This document shows, piece by piece, positions 35,874 to 46,658 of a DNA stretch of 64,000 nucleotides (position 1 is the first letter of the stretch; each line of letters opens with the position of its first letter). Location: the NCBI GenBank assembly GCA_031771865.1, contig JASISA010000027.1, positions 1,364,001 to 1,428,000 on the forward strand, read 5' to 3'. The DNA is from Nothophaeocryptopus gaeumannii (Eukaryota > Ascomycota > Dothideomycetes > Mycosphaerellales > Mycosphaerellaceae). A program made the position numbers and the translations under genes. The notes under the pieces are model-generated. The model made no database searches, was not told the origin of the DNA, and was given only the letters and a program-made list of their open reading frames with translations.

Positions 35874-36230
35874 GCCTTGGAATTCCTGATATTCAAGGCT
35901 GGAAGTCTTTCTCCTAGGTAGTCTCTCCGATCTCCTGCAGGTAGATTCGCTCTCGCTAATAAGGTAGCAGCGTAGGAAGTAGAGAGGGCAATACCTTCTT
36001 AACGACAGCCCTTGGTGTAGAGGCACATTCCCGCTGTATGAGATTAGAGATTGCGCCCGTAAACAAAGGCTGTAATTGGCTAACAATCTTTCTTGGCTCC
36101 ACTCGACGCTTAGCCATCTTCAAACTCAGGCGTCTGGGGAACCGAGATAGGCTGACGACGCTGCTCCTTCCAGCGCAAGCGCTACGCACCGTTCGACACT
36201 ACTACGGTCCCTTCTCCAACTCCTGACACC
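35700..36230. other. Possible decayed mobile-element fragment
   Basis: The composition changes here to sequence dotted with TAG, CTA and short A/T steps, on both strands. The reverse strand can be read in pieces as a basic protein (for example A-K-R-R-V-E-P-R-K-I-V) broken by stops. This resembles RIP-damaged repeat remnants of filamentous fungi, but I see no terminal repeats, transposase or reverse transcriptase motif. Confidence 0.2.
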
Positions 36231-36482
36231 TCTAAAGGCGCATCTTTAAGCATGCAGGCGAGGTCTGCTGCTGTGGCTTAGCAGATTGAGAGACGAACGT
36301 CATGGAACACAAGACTGTTTTGGTTACGCAGACGCGGATGCGGGCGTTTTTGATCTAGTTCTAAAGTAAGCCATGTACCACTCTACATTCCTCTCCATCA
36401 TTCGCTACTCTTGGTTTCCCTTCTGCCTTAGCAATCTCTCTCGCTTGCACATACACTCTCGACCGGGCCTGCATCATCCACC

Positions 36483-37763
36483 ATGAAGGCATACATGACC
36501 CGGGACACTCTGATGGGCGCGAGCAGGCAGATGGGCGCCACCTCGAAAAAGCTCATCGCTTCATACGTCTTCGACTGGGTCATCATCATAGCCTTCGCCA
36601 TCGCAGGCGCAATATTGTCGATTATCAAGCCGTACCATCGACCTTTTTCGCTTCTCAACCAGGATATCAGCTTTCCTTATGTGGAGGAACAAATAACGAC
36701 TTGGATACTAGTAGTAGTCACTCTCGTGGTTCCGGCTATTCTGATCGCGCTCATTACACTCATATTCGTGCCCGGAGGACATGTCCGAAAGGTGTCGCCG
36801 CGAGCGCAGGTCATCAGGTTGAAGTTATGGGAGCTTGAGAAGGGCTTGGCTGGACTGTGCTTGTCCGTTGCAGTGGCATTCTTTATCACTCAAGGAATGA
36901 AGAACAGTACGTAAAAGTCCTCCTCACATGCTCCAGCCAACAACTACTGACTTGCACATCTAGTGTTCGGTAAACCCCGACCAGACCTCCTCGCGCGCTG
37001 CAAACCAGATGTCGACAACATTACAAACCACATAGTAGGCGGATACGGCCAAGATATCAGCATCCGATGGACACTAGTCGACTCCGGAATCTGCACAGAA
37101 ACTGACACATCCTTTCTAAACGACGGCTTCCGCTCCTTCCCAAGCGGCCACTCCTCCTGGTCCTGGTCCGGTCTCCTCTACCTAACCCTCTACTTCTGCT
37201 CGAAATTCTCCATCGGCCTCCCCCACCTCCCTTACATCTTTCCCACCAAATCCCACGGCCGACCGAATCGCTCTCACGATCACGAGCTACTACCTCTCCA
37301 CTCCAACCGAGCGCGCGGAAGTTCAGAGGATACAAAAGGAGTGGAGGAAGAAGCCGTCCAAGACGCAGCACACGTAGGGTCAACGGACATGATGACCACA
37401 AATCCTCTCTCCGTCCGCAACTTATCCGCCGCACCGCCGAATTACCTCATCATCCCCGCCCTCACGCCCGTGGCTGTAGCGGTGTATATCTGTTCGACGC
37501 GGTATGCCGAGTTCTACCATTTTGGATTCGACATAATTTCTGGCAGCTTGATTGGCATTGCGACGGCGTATCTGGCGTTCAGATGGTATCATCTTCCCAT
37601 CTCCAGAGGGCAAGGATGGGCGTGGGGTGCGAGGAGTAGGGAAAGGTGTTGGGCGATTGGGGTTGGAACGGGGGGATATGTTGGAGATGAGGGATGGCAT
37701 AGTGCGAAGGCTGGGGATGGTGGGGTGGAGAATCAAGCAAGCATAAGGAAGGAGATGTGGTGA
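36483..37763 (+). CDS. PAP2 lipid phosphate phosphatase (Dpp1-like)
   Basis: Two exons, 36483-36906 and 36964-37763, give 407 residues. The 57-nt intron (GTACGT...CTAG) splits an ATG codon. The protein has six likely membrane segments. The three phosphatase motifs are present in order: G-K-P-R-P-D (part of K-x6-R-P), F-P-S-G-H-S, and S-T-R-Y-A-E-F-Y-H-F-G-F-D (S-R-x5-H-x3-D). A polar loop of about 90 residues lies between motifs 2 and 3. Such enzymes remove phosphate from diacylglycerol pyrophosphate, phosphatidate or lysophosphatidate in vacuole or other membranes. The Gly-rich C-terminal ~40 residues are probably disordered. The exact substrate is inferred from family only. Confidence 0.92.
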
Positions 37764-37942
37764 TGATTTTCCGTTCGTGTTGGGTTCAGCGAGGCGTCTT
37801 GGATTGAGACGTTGGATAGCATAGCATGAGCCAAGAGTTTGGATAGATCGCAGGAGCGATCATAATGGCCTCCAGAAGAAGAAGAACCTCGCTCAATGGA
37901 GCATCATGTCAATACGAACGACTGCATAATGGGCTTCCTCTC
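37764..37942. other. Short shared 3' flank
   Basis: The PAP2 gene and the dehydrogenase-like gene converge across this 180-bp gap. Nothing distinctive is seen. Confidence 0.5.
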
Positions 37943-39427
37943 TTACAGCATGAACGCAAATATCCCGGCTACAGCCACGAGTCCACTGACACTCAGAGCA
38001 CCAGCCGTACCAGCCGTACCAGCCGAAGTCGCAGACGGCGTACCACTACTGGTACCCGTCCCACCACCACCACTCGCAGTCGGAACCGTTCCAGTCGCAT
38101 TCGAGCCAGCCTCGTTCACAGCCATCCCATCGCTTCTCGTAACAACGTAAATCTCCCCCGTCGAATCCGAACTCATGAAAAGTCTTCCCTGATTGTCCCA
38201 AGCGAGTCCAACAGGTCTGAAACATCCATCCGGACATGCGCTGAGATCGGGGTTGGTCATGATATCTCGCGCTGCAGTCGTCGAAGTACTCGAATCGACG
38301 GGAGAACCGTTCGACCATTCAACGACTGACAACTTAAACCCGATAGGCGACTCTCGATCCCAGGAGCCATGGAAGGTTATCCACGCTGCTGTGCCGGATG
38401 GGTTGAAGACGATATCTAGAGGGGCCATGTGGGCGGAGAAGCTGAGGCGGGAACTTTGGCGGTTCGCAGCGTCGCAGGTGGTGTCGTTGAGGGTGGAATT
38501 CGGTGTTCCAATCGCAAACTGCTCACCCACCGTCCTATTGAATCCCGGAATATCTTGCGGTCGCCAGGCTGTGAAGCACTGTGGGTATCCAAAATTCCTG
38601 CCTTGTTCCGGAGCTCGTGTGCCGTTTAAGTAGCCCAAGAAATTGAGTTCTTCGGCGGGATTGTCTTCGTGGATATCGTTATTCGATCGAGTTACTTGAT
38701 CTGCGGAATTCTCGACACTCCAGATTCCTCCTGTGACCGGGTCTTCGGCGAGACCGACGTCGTTTCTTAAACCCCAGCCGAGCATTAGGCCTTGGGAAGG
38801 GAAGTCGTAGGGTGTGGAGGTGATGTTGGTGATGTTGAATGCTCTGACTTGGGATACGCCTGTAGACATGTCGAGGGCTCGCTCGTCGATGTTTTCGAAT
38901 GATCCGCGATTTACGACCAGCATGCCGGGGACTCTGCGGGAGAGGAGAAGGGTGCGAGATGTGTGATCTGTTCCGCTCATCCCCTGTACCAAGGTCCTAT
39001 TTGAAGAGGTGGTTGATTGAGATGCTGCATCGTATTCCCATGCATATACCGATTCGCCGTTGGATGCGTATAGAGTACGTCCGTCTTCGCTGACCTCGAC
39101 CCCATGATTCAGACTCGCATCGTCCACGATCAACTTGCCGCCGCTCACCGACAGGCAATCGCTGCCACTATCCGTAACGTTGTGTGCTGAGATGCCGACG
39201 CCCTCTTGAACGACTAGTAATGCGCCATTGCCATCAAACTTGATGCCTCTCGGACTTGTCAAGTTGTTGGCTACGAGGCGGGCGGTGTATCCTTCAGCTA
39301 CCGATGGAGCGGCATAGCTTGCCGTGAGAGTGGAAGAGCAGGTGGCGGGTGTCGTTGTTGATTGTGCTTGGGCTAGGCTTTCCAGCAGGGCCAGTGCGGC
39401 CAAACGAGTGGTTGTAGTACTCTTCAT
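37943..39427 (-). CDS. Secreted PQQ/sorbosone dehydrogenase-like protein, GPI-type
   Basis: A single exon encodes about 494 residues from the ATG at 39427, which directly precedes a signal peptide (M-K-S-T-T-T-T-R then A-A-L-A-L-L-E-S-L-A-Q-A). The frame is open further upstream, but that would bury the signal. The body is a six-bladed propeller-type fold with L-T-S-P-R-G-I-K-F-D, N-H-G-V-E-V-S-E-D-G, E-E-L-N-F-L-G, R-N-F-G-Y-P-Q-C-F and F-H-G-S-W-D-R, as in sorbosone/pyranose dehydrogenases that use PQQ. A Ser/Thr/Gly-rich linker and a hydrophobic C-terminus (V-A-V-A-G-I-F-A-F-M-L) indicate a GPI anchor. Several N-x-S/T sites fit secretion. It likely oxidises sugars at the cell surface; cofactor and substrate are inference. 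Confidence 0.88.
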   Translation of the reverse strand: MKSTTTTRLAALALLESLAQAQSTTTPATCSSTLTASYAAPSVAEGYTARLVANNLTSPRGIKFDGNGALLVVQEGVGISAHNVTDSGSDCLSVSGGKLIVDDASLNHGVEVSEDGRTLYASNGESVYAWEYDAASQSTTSSNRTLVQGMSGTDHTSRTLLLSRRVPGMLVVNRGSFENIDERALDMSTGVSQVRAFNITNITSTPYDFPSQGLMLGWGLRNDVGLAEDPVTGGIWSVENSADQVTRSNNDIHEDNPAEELNFLGYLNGTRAPEQGRNFGYPQCFTAWRPQDIPGFNRTVGEQFAIGTPNSTLNDTTCDAANRQSSRLSFSAHMAPLDIVFNPSGTAAWITFHGSWDRESPIGFKLSVVEWSNGSPVDSSTSTTAARDIMTNPDLSACPDGCFRPVGLAWDNQGRLFMSSDSTGEIYVVTRSDGMAVNEAGSNATGTVPTASGGGGTGTSSGTPSATSAGTAGTAGALSVSGLVAVAGIFAFML

Positions 39428-40099
39428 TTTCCTGAAACTGGGCTGCTTCAAGTCTTGAGAGGGAAGGAAGCCAGAAGATTTCGTGAGCAATGGCAGAAGT
39501 CTTTATTTGGTGTCATTCAAGGTCGCCTTCTCTTTCCTTCATTCTGTTTGCCATGCCGGCTCCAAGATATGCACGAGTGTAGATCGCGGCCCGCAAGGTT
39601 GAGCGAGAAGTCTTGGTATTCCTCCGCATACGGTGTGGCTGAAGCATCTGGATGGGTGTGGGAGGTTCATGACGCACGCTGTACGCATAGATTTCTTAAC
39701 TCCGTTTTGAAACGGTCTGCTTGTGACATGATCTAGAGCAGCGAATATGTTGGTAGGCTGGAGTGGGAGAGTGACGAGAAAGTACGTACTGATTTGTAGC
39801 AGGACCACAGGCTAGGAGCCCATTGCCACGTGGTGAACTTTTTATCATTACAGTCTTCTGTGAGCACAGGTCTATCTAGACTTCATATCTAGCCAACGCC
39901 TGATCTCGAGTTGAAGTGAGATCAGTGAAACTCCGTGTGGTGGCCAGATTTGACTCCTCTTGTTGAACGCCTCGCGCCTTGCCATGCTTTTAAATGCCCT
40001 GTTGAAGACAGAACCCCCCGAACTGTGGTATCTTGCAATTCTCAATGGTATCAGTGTTGAAACATCGCCCGTAAACATCATAAATGCATCAGAACGCCT
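39428..40099. other. Promoter region of the dehydrogenase gene
   Basis: This 670-bp spacer on the same strand separates SAH1 (upstream) from the dehydrogenase-like gene. It must hold the promoter of the latter and the 3' flank of SAH1. I see no gene. Confidence 0.5.
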
Positions 40100-41662
40100 C
40101 TAGTAGCGGTACATGTCAGTCTTGAATGGACCCTCGATTGGCAAGCTCATGTAGTCCGCCTGGGCGTCGGTCATCTTGGTGAGCTTCGCGTTGACGTGGT
40201 CCAAGTGGAGGATAGCGACCTGCTCGTCCAGAATCTTTGGCAGGACGTACACGCCAATTGGCATGCGCTCGACAGAGGCCTTGATTTGGCCCTCGGTTTG
40301 CTTCTTGATCGGGCCCACATCCTCATCGTCGACAGCACGGCCGAACTCGATGAACTTCTTGGTGAACTCCTTGTCACCGGCCGTGTACAACATAATCTGA
40401 GCAAGGACCTGGTTGGTGAAAGAGCAGGACATGACGAAGGAGCTGTGTCCAGTGGCACATCCCAGGTTGACAAGACGACCCTCAGCAAGGAGGATGATGT
40501 GTCGACCGTTTGGCATGAGGAAACGGTCGACTTGAGGCTTGATGCTGACGACCTCCTTGGCGGTCTTCTTCAACCAAGCAACGTCGATTTCGATGTCGAA
40601 GTGGCCAATGTTGCAGACAATGGCATCCTCACGCATGACCTCAAAGTGCTTGCCCGTGATGATGTCTCGGCATCCGGTGGTGGTGACGAAAATTTGTGCG
40701 GTAGGAGCGGCCTCCTCCATGGTGGTGACTTGGTAGCCAGCCATGGCAGCCTGGAGAGCGTTAATAGGGTCGATCTCGGTAACGATGACACGAGCGCCCA
40801 TAGAGTGAAGAGCCTGAGCGCAGCCCTTGCCGACATCACCGAAACCGGCAACGACAGCGATCTTGCCCGCAATCATGACATCGGTGGCACGCTTGATGCC
40901 GTCGACGAGAGATTCTCTGCAGCCGTAAAGGTTGTCGAATTTGCTCTTGGTGACGGAGTCGTTAACGTTGATGGATGGGGCGAGGAGTCCGTTTGGCTTG
41001 CCCTTGTTCTTCAACATCTTGTAGAGGTGGTGCACACCGGTGGTAGTCTCCTCGGAGATACCGTAGCAGCCGGTGAGCAGGTCGGGGTACTTGGTGTGCA
41101 CGAGAGCGGTCAAGTCACCACCGTCGTCGAGGATCAAGTTGAGGGGCCGGCCAGATGGGAAAGCGTTGAGCTGCTGCTCGAGACACCACTGGTATTCCTC
41201 CTCGGTCTCACCCTTCCAGGCGAAGACAGGGGTGCCGCTGGCGGCGATGGCGGCGGCGGCGTGGTCTTGGGTGGAGAAGATGTTGCACGATGTCCAGGTA
41301 AGCTCAGCTCCGAGAGCCCTGAGGGTCTCGATGAGCACGGCGGTCTGGATGGCTGTTCATCATCTCGTCAGCGGTCTGTTGTCGCCCAGCAAAATTGAGT
41401 GGATATGATGGCGGGGTTCCAAACATACTCATGTGCAAGCAACCAGCGATGCGGGCACCCTTGAGAGGCTGCACAGCGGCGTACTTCTCGCGGGTCTGCA
41501 CGAGACCCGGCATTTCCTGCTCGGCGAGCTCAATCTCTCGACGGCCAAACGCCGCGAGGTTGATATCAGCAACCTAAACCGCTACTGTCAGCCATCGCTC
41601 GGCGGGGAGAGGGAGGGGCTCCAATGGCTGCATACCTTGAACTTTTGTGCTGGTTCACCCAT
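40100..41662 (-). CDS. SAH1: S-adenosylhomocysteine hydrolase
   Basis: Three exons, 41662-41636 (nine codons), 41573-41429 and 41352-40100, give about 474 residues. The introns (62 and 76 nt) are GT-AG and leave the frame intact. Landmarks are [46 protein letters not shown], the NAD-binding G-F-G-D-V-G-K-G and the C-terminal K-T-D-M-Y-R-Y. The enzyme splits S-adenosylhomocysteine into adenosine and homocysteine, relieving product inhibition of methyltransferases. Compared with yeast it has an extra acidic/charged insert before [10 protein letters not shown], which explains the longer length and is common in filamentous fungi as far as I recall. Confidence 0.97.
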
Positions 41663-43208
41663 TTTGACGGTCTGTGATGTGGGATCTGGAGCGTAGAGGT
41701 GAGGAAGAGTGAGGAAAAGTGAGTGTAGAGGAGATTGTTGGAAACAGAAAGGTTAAAGAGGACAGACAGCTCGGAGAAGTTTTCATGACGGAACTGCAGC
41801 TCGCCAGCCCACCCCGCTGAACGCCCACCACCCACCACGGGCGACGCATCAACTGCCGGACCCTGCCGGACCCTCGGAGACCAGGCCGCATTTAGTCGTG
41901 GCTCGTTGGAATTGCCGTCAAGGTCGCGTATATTGTATATTGTATATTCCGTGAACCAGACCAGAAACAGCTTTCGACTGAAGAGATGAGAGTGAGAGTG
42001 GGACAGCATCAGTCACTGCATGCATACTCTCAGCAAGGCCAATCCAATCCTAACCGTCGTCCATTGCAATTCAGGCTGTCTTCATTTCTTGGAGACAACC
42101 TGAAGCCCACGACTTCTGCTCCGATCTGTTCCATTCCCGTCCGGCCTTCGCTTTCACCCTCCCCTCAACACCTTCGGTCTTCACAATCCGCTTCGGCATC
42201 GGTGACCGATACCATCCTGATGCTCGAAAGTCCGAGAGAAGGAAGGGATCAACTCTCGTTGCCGCTTGTCTCTTCGCGCAATGTAGCCAATTTAAACCCC
42301 CCGAGTCAGAACTGAATGAATGGTACAGACACTTGATTAGCAAGGGAGAGATGTGAAGACTAACGCGACAATGAACGACTACGTCCAACATGAAACGGTC
42401 TACACACTCCATAATCTCAATGAATTTCAGATTCACGAAGTCTTGCTCGGTGCCGTAGCCCGTTGTGATCCCTTGGAAAGAATGTTAGACTTCTCCTTCA
42501 GCCGTGATGCGACATTACCCGTCCCTAGAGGCACAGAAACGACCAAGTCCACAGACCAAAGAATGTGCTCGAGCGGCCATGGAGGTGAAATATCACCAAG
42601 TCCAACAGAAGCAGGTAGGACACTCACAATTGATCGCCCGTTAGAAGCCCCCGAAAGTCGCTCTCAATGGCAAGGACGCAGATTGTAGGCCAGAGATTGT
42701 ACAGAAACAAAAAAGACCTGTAATAGGTACATTATCCTTTGCTTTCTCTCAGAGCCGCTCTTCTATACCGTTATGCTAGAGCTTCAAATGTTCCTCCCAT
42801 CGCTATGCAGGCCAACACACCTATTGTGACAGACAGATGAAACTGGAAAGTCGTTATTCAGTCCCTTTACGCAGGCGACAGGGTCCACATGCCCTCATAC
42901 AAGCCGCGACTCGCCCCCACAACCCATTCTTTTGGACGAACAAGATGATCGTCTTATAAACCAAGAAATGCCCAATGCCCTGTTGTACAAGTACTATACT
43001 CGCCTTCTACCCTCGCGGGCGGTAGCAGTCGCGGTCAGATATCCGCTCCTCCCTTTTTGGTGGCCTGCTGAGGAAACGCCGTGCTAAAACTCCGCATATG
43101 CTGTGAATTGAAAAACGCTGGCATCGGCCAAATTACTCTCGATGTCCGGGTATTAGGAGGAAAGGGTCAGTTGCCCGTTGTATCGTGTATTATGCGACCG
43201 AGCCGCCT
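41663..43208. other. 1.5 kb between SAH1 and the Byr4-like gene
   Basis: No gene is supported. The left part is the SAH1 promoter and leader, and the right part is the 3' flank of the Byr4-like gene. Short plus-strand frames near 42353-42688 show no domain. Confidence 0.5.
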
Positions 43209-46200
43209 CTAGGGCAGGCTCATCTTCTGCAGCCGATTAGCGAGACTGGCGCTCTGGTCGGTGAGAGGGGAGTCGGACCCATCATTGTCAGTTGCTGCTT
43301 GTCCTCGTCGTGACTGTCGTCGAGTCGTAAAATCGTCATCCTGCGGTGAGTTGAAGATGCTGCGAAAGGCAGGTTCTTCATCCTGATCAAGCCGCTGGCG
43401 GGTTGTGGGAGATCTGCGCCTGTGTGGGCTGGAATAGAGACCTTCCTTCTCACGCAACGCATCTTTGACTTTGCGCTTGAGACTGCTCACATACGGGACA
43501 ATATGTCGCAGCGTAGCCGTATCAAACGGAACTTTCTTGTTAGAAGAGTTCGGGGGTTGAACAGCCCCATTATCGGTTTTACTCCTCTTCGATTGTAAGG
43601 CTGCGATGACGCTCTGCGCCACCCGCTCAGAGTCTTTGCGTGGTCGTGTGACGACTGGTGAGCTTTGTGGAGGATTTGTGCGGTTTGTCTGTGGCGAACC
43701 GCCGCTCATGAACACGTCAGGCTCTGACTGCTTCACGGATGATTGACGCGAACGAACGCTGTTCTTGCTGGGCGTTGGATCTTCGAAAGCATTCATGTCA
43801 AATCCTGGGGAGGATGGAGGCGTTCGCCGTGGTTCGAGAGTATGCTCTTCACTCTCCTGGTCGGCCAATTCAATCATACCATCGACCTCGCGCCAAGCCT
43901 CAGCATAGGGCCCGTTGAGCATTCCAAGAGCTACCGCACGGATACGCAACTCTTTGAGTTCTTCGATCAGCAGGCCCCACTCCCTCAGCAGGCTGATGTT
44001 TGCAACAACGTTTTGTTGCTGCTCCCTTATAGACTTGGGCACTAGCATGGCATGGCCGCTGTCAATGCGCTTCTCGTCCTGATCCTTACCGGGCGGCACC
44101 GGTAGAGGTGGCTCGTCGAAGTCAAAGTCCTCGTTCCAGTCTTCTGTGACGCCCTTGCTACCGACGCCCCATGTCCCAAACTTGTTGGCCACAACATTAT
44201 TGCGCTTCGCATCGAAGTCTGGCACAACAGGGACGCTGTGGCTCCGTGCATGCATACCACTCGCCGGACGTCTGGTTGGTCTGCTTCCGCGGCTGTCTTG
44301 ATCTTTCTTCCCATGCACGGTCCTTGGTCGAGGAGGCGAATTAGTGGCGTGGCTTGGACTTGGCTGCGGTTCTGCCCAGTCGAACAAGCTTGCCTTATCC
44401 ATGGGTGAATGGCCATTCCGATATGGTGTTGAGTTTGCAGACTGCGATACGCCTGGCAGGAGAGCGGGGCCAAACCGAAAGGGTAGAGCCTTGTTCGCCG
44501 GGGTGGTGTTGAATGTAGGCATCGATACGTGCTGCTGTATTCCAAGTCCACGTTTGGGCTTCTCGTCATCCGATGCATCCCAATCTATTTCATCGGGATC
44601 CGGCATCACATGCATGTTCATCGTGGGTGGTGAAGATGAAAACGTATGAGGCGGCCCCGGACGTCCCGATGGCGTCGAGGTCACGCTCTTGTTGCGCAAC
44701 GACCTGACCGGCGTGCTGATGGCGCTATCCTCCTCTTCGATGGTGCTGTATCGACCATTGTGCTCATGTCCGTCACTGAGAAAGTCCCTAAGCTTTGTAC
44801 TGCGACCGGAGGAGGAAAATGTGGGAGGGGACTCGTCGAAGATCGTCTCGATTGGAGGGCCTCGACGACCTGAGCTGCTGCGGGTCGTCCGAGTTGGGAA
44901 AGAATCATAGTAAGTGTCGCTTTGATAGTCAGTGCTGTAGTCGCCGATAGATCGGTTCTCGCTGTCCGATCCGAGTGTGGACGTAATCTCGGATTGTGTA
45001 CCAGACAGTCGAGTTGATTTGGCCAAAGTCGAGGAGAAGTTGGCTCTGGGCAGGCGATGATGGTCTGGAGTATGTGTCTGAGATGAGGGTTCCGATGAGC
45101 GTGGCTGGTCGGACAGATATTGCTGGTGTGGAGACTCTGCACCAAGGTGCAACTCGACCTCGTGGACAGCATCAGATGGAGTGGCGATATAGTTACTACT
45201 AGATGAGTAGATGCTGCGTTGAGACGTTGTTGGGTCAGTGAGATCACGACGCTTGGCTGGCCGTTCGGACTCTTCGCCTGCGGTTTTGCTAGCGAAGCCA
45301 CCCATGTGCAGTTGGGACTCGGAATTGCCTCGAGGCCGCACTCTGCGCAGGGACCGTGAGGAGCGCGAAGACCAGGGCCGATTCTTGCTAGAAGAAGGCC
45401 GCCTCCATAGCTGAGGGCCAGTGGAGAGGAAGTCGCCAATGGAGAAAGACCTTCGTGGCGCCGTGCTTTCTTCAAAGTGAGGTGCATGTGAAGGAAATGG
45501 CGATGATGCGGAGCTCGGCACTATCCACTTGTCTGTGCCTGCCATCTCGAACTCATGTTCGCTGGCAACGTCGTCAACCTCAACAGGCGGAGCTCGAAGC
45601 AGATCACCAGTGGAGACAAGGGTGGGAGTGTACTTTCGATCTGGATACACACGTCGGATGGGATTTGGAATCCCTGTGGAACCGCGACGTCTGGACACCG
45701 GCGTCTCTAGAGCAGCAGCTGCTACACGCGGAGTAAAATACGGACGCCATTGCGCGTCACGTGCGTCTGGCGAGCTGCCTCCCAGTACCATGTCGGGGCC
45801 ATGAAGCCTTTCCTGCAGCGTGACAGAACGTTGGTGACTCGTGGCCGGTCTTCGAAACACAGGGATTCGCGAGCCTGGAGAGCCGTTGGAACTGCGGAGA
45901 GACGATGCGCGCTTCACGAGCTTGTTGGGCGGCAAGGGAACGGTATGCGGAGGCGGCGTGCTGTCGGAGAAAATTGGTGTCGTTGAACCAGTGTTTGATA
46001 CAGCCAAGGAGCCATTGGTATAGGACACAGCAGCAGAGGCTGGTCGTGAAGTCGGCGTGCGGCTTGAGTCGCGTGACGTCGACAAACTGCTCGACAGACG
46101 CCGCAACCAGGTGGTGTTCGTTGTTGGGCCGTTGCTGCTGTTTCTGTTTCCCTTGCTGCTACTGCTCGGCGTCTCAGGAGCTCCGCCGCGTTCTTCATCC

Positions 46201-46658
46201 TTCCGCAAGGGTTGATCCATGCCCACTCTGAAACCAGCGAGGGAGGGCGTCAGGCTGCGTCTCTTTCGGGGAGCTAGACTTGCGGTGCTGCTGTGCGATC
46301 GGCACCGTCCATTGTTGTTGCTGTCGCTGGCCAGGCGCCGCGGGTGCGTAGGACGGGGAGCGGAAGTCGTCGTGGAGGTGGGTGCGAGTGTAAACGGCGC
46401 AAAAGACGAGTTCGGGGTCGATGTGAAGCTAACGACGGCGGTCATGTCTCGTGGAATGTTGCGGACAGTCCCCTCGCGAGCCCGCTTCCTCTCCTGGTCC
46501 TGTTCCTGTTCCTGTTGCTGTCCCTGCTGCTGATGCTTAGACTGAGGCGGGACGTCCTCCGCTACAAGGGAGTAGTCGTCGCGGCGAGCGAGGGCGAGGC
46601 CAACGGCGGACAGTGCGGTTGAGCTGGCGGCGGCTGCAATGGAGGAGACAGTACGCAT
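43209..46658 (-). CDS. Byr4/Bfa1-like septation regulator
   Basis: A single exon of 1149 residues starts at ATG. Most of the protein is disordered and rich in Ser, Thr, Pro and Arg. A short Gln/Glu repeat (near residues 42-58) comes from a CCTGTT-type DNA repeat. The best-ordered part is at about residues 830-960: W-G-V-G-S-K-G-V-T-E-D-W-N-E-D-F-D-F, then S-I-R-E-Q-Q-Q-N-V-V, E-W-G-L-L-I-E-E-L-K-E-L-R and W-R-E-V-D-G-M-I-E-L-A. This pattern matches my recollection of the Byr4/Bfa1 family. Byr4 pairs with Cdc16/Bub2 as a two-part GTPase-activating protein for Spg1/Tem1 and holds back septation (SIN/MEN) until mitotic exit. Many S-P/T-P sites would suit cell-cycle kinases. The assignment needs a profile search. 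Confidence 0.6.
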   Translation of the reverse strand: MRTVSSIAAAASSTALSAVGLALARRDDYSLVAEDVPPQSKHQQQGQQQEQEQDQERKRAREGTVRNIPRDMTAVVSFTSTPNSSFAPFTLAPTSTTTSAPRPTHPRRLASDSNNNGRCRSHSSTASLAPRKRRSLTPSLAGFRVGMDQPLRKDEERGGAPETPSSSSKGNRNSSNGPTTNTTWLRRLSSSLSTSRDSSRTPTSRPASAAVSYTNGSLAVSNTGSTTPIFSDSTPPPHTVPLPPNKLVKRASSLRSSNGSPGSRIPVFRRPATSHQRSVTLQERLHGPDMVLGGSSPDARDAQWRPYFTPRVAAAALETPVSRRRGSTGIPNPIRRVYPDRKYTPTLVSTGDLLRAPPVEVDDVASEHEFEMAGTDKWIVPSSASSPFPSHAPHFEESTAPRRSFSIGDFLSTGPQLWRRPSSSKNRPWSSRSSRSLRRVRPRGNSESQLHMGGFASKTAGEESERPAKRRDLTDPTTSQRSIYSSSSNYIATPSDAVHEVELHLGAESPHQQYLSDQPRSSEPSSQTHTPDHHRLPRANFSSTLAKSTRLSGTQSEITSTLGSDSENRSIGDYSTDYQSDTYYDSFPTRTTRSSSGRRGPPIETIFDESPPTFSSSGRSTKLRDFLSDGHEHNGRYSTIEEEDSAISTPVRSLRNKSVTSTPSGRPGPPHTFSSSPPTMNMHVMPDPDEIDWDASDDEKPKRGLGIQQHVSMPTFNTTPANKALPFRFGPALLPGVSQSANSTPYRNGHSPMDKASLFDWAEPQPSPSHATNSPPRPRTVHGKKDQDSRGSRPTRRPASGMHARSHSVPVVPDFDAKRNNVVANKFGTWGVGSKGVTEDWNEDFDFDEPPLPVPPGKDQDEKRIDSGHAMLVPKSIREQQQNVVANISLLREWGLLIEELKELRIRAVALGMLNGPYAEAWREVDGMIELADQESEEHTLEPRRTPPSSPGFDMNAFEDPTPSKNSVRSRQSSVKQSEPDVFMSGGSPQTNRTNPPQSSPVVTRPRKDSERVAQSVIAALQSKRSKTDNGAVQPPNSSNKKVPFDTATLRHIVPYVSSLKRKVKDALREKEGLYSSPHRRRSPTTRQRLDQDEEPAFRSIFNSPQDDDFTTRRQSRRGQAATDNDGSDSPLTDQSASLANRLQKMSLP

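Larger units (their letters stand above)
34631..36482. other. 1.85 kb, one weak ORF and a possible decayed element
   Basis: Between ARG8 and the PAP2 gene I see the weak ORF at 35349-35873 and, from about 35700 to 36230, sequence that looks unlike its surroundings (see separate entries). The last ~200 bp before 36483 have pyrimidine-rich CTC/TCT runs, typical of a fungal leader. Confidence 0.45.

Noticed and set aside
40196..41398. 400-codon plus-strand frame opposite SAH1
   Set aside because: It is an antisense shadow created by strong codon bias in SAH1, whose identity is certain.
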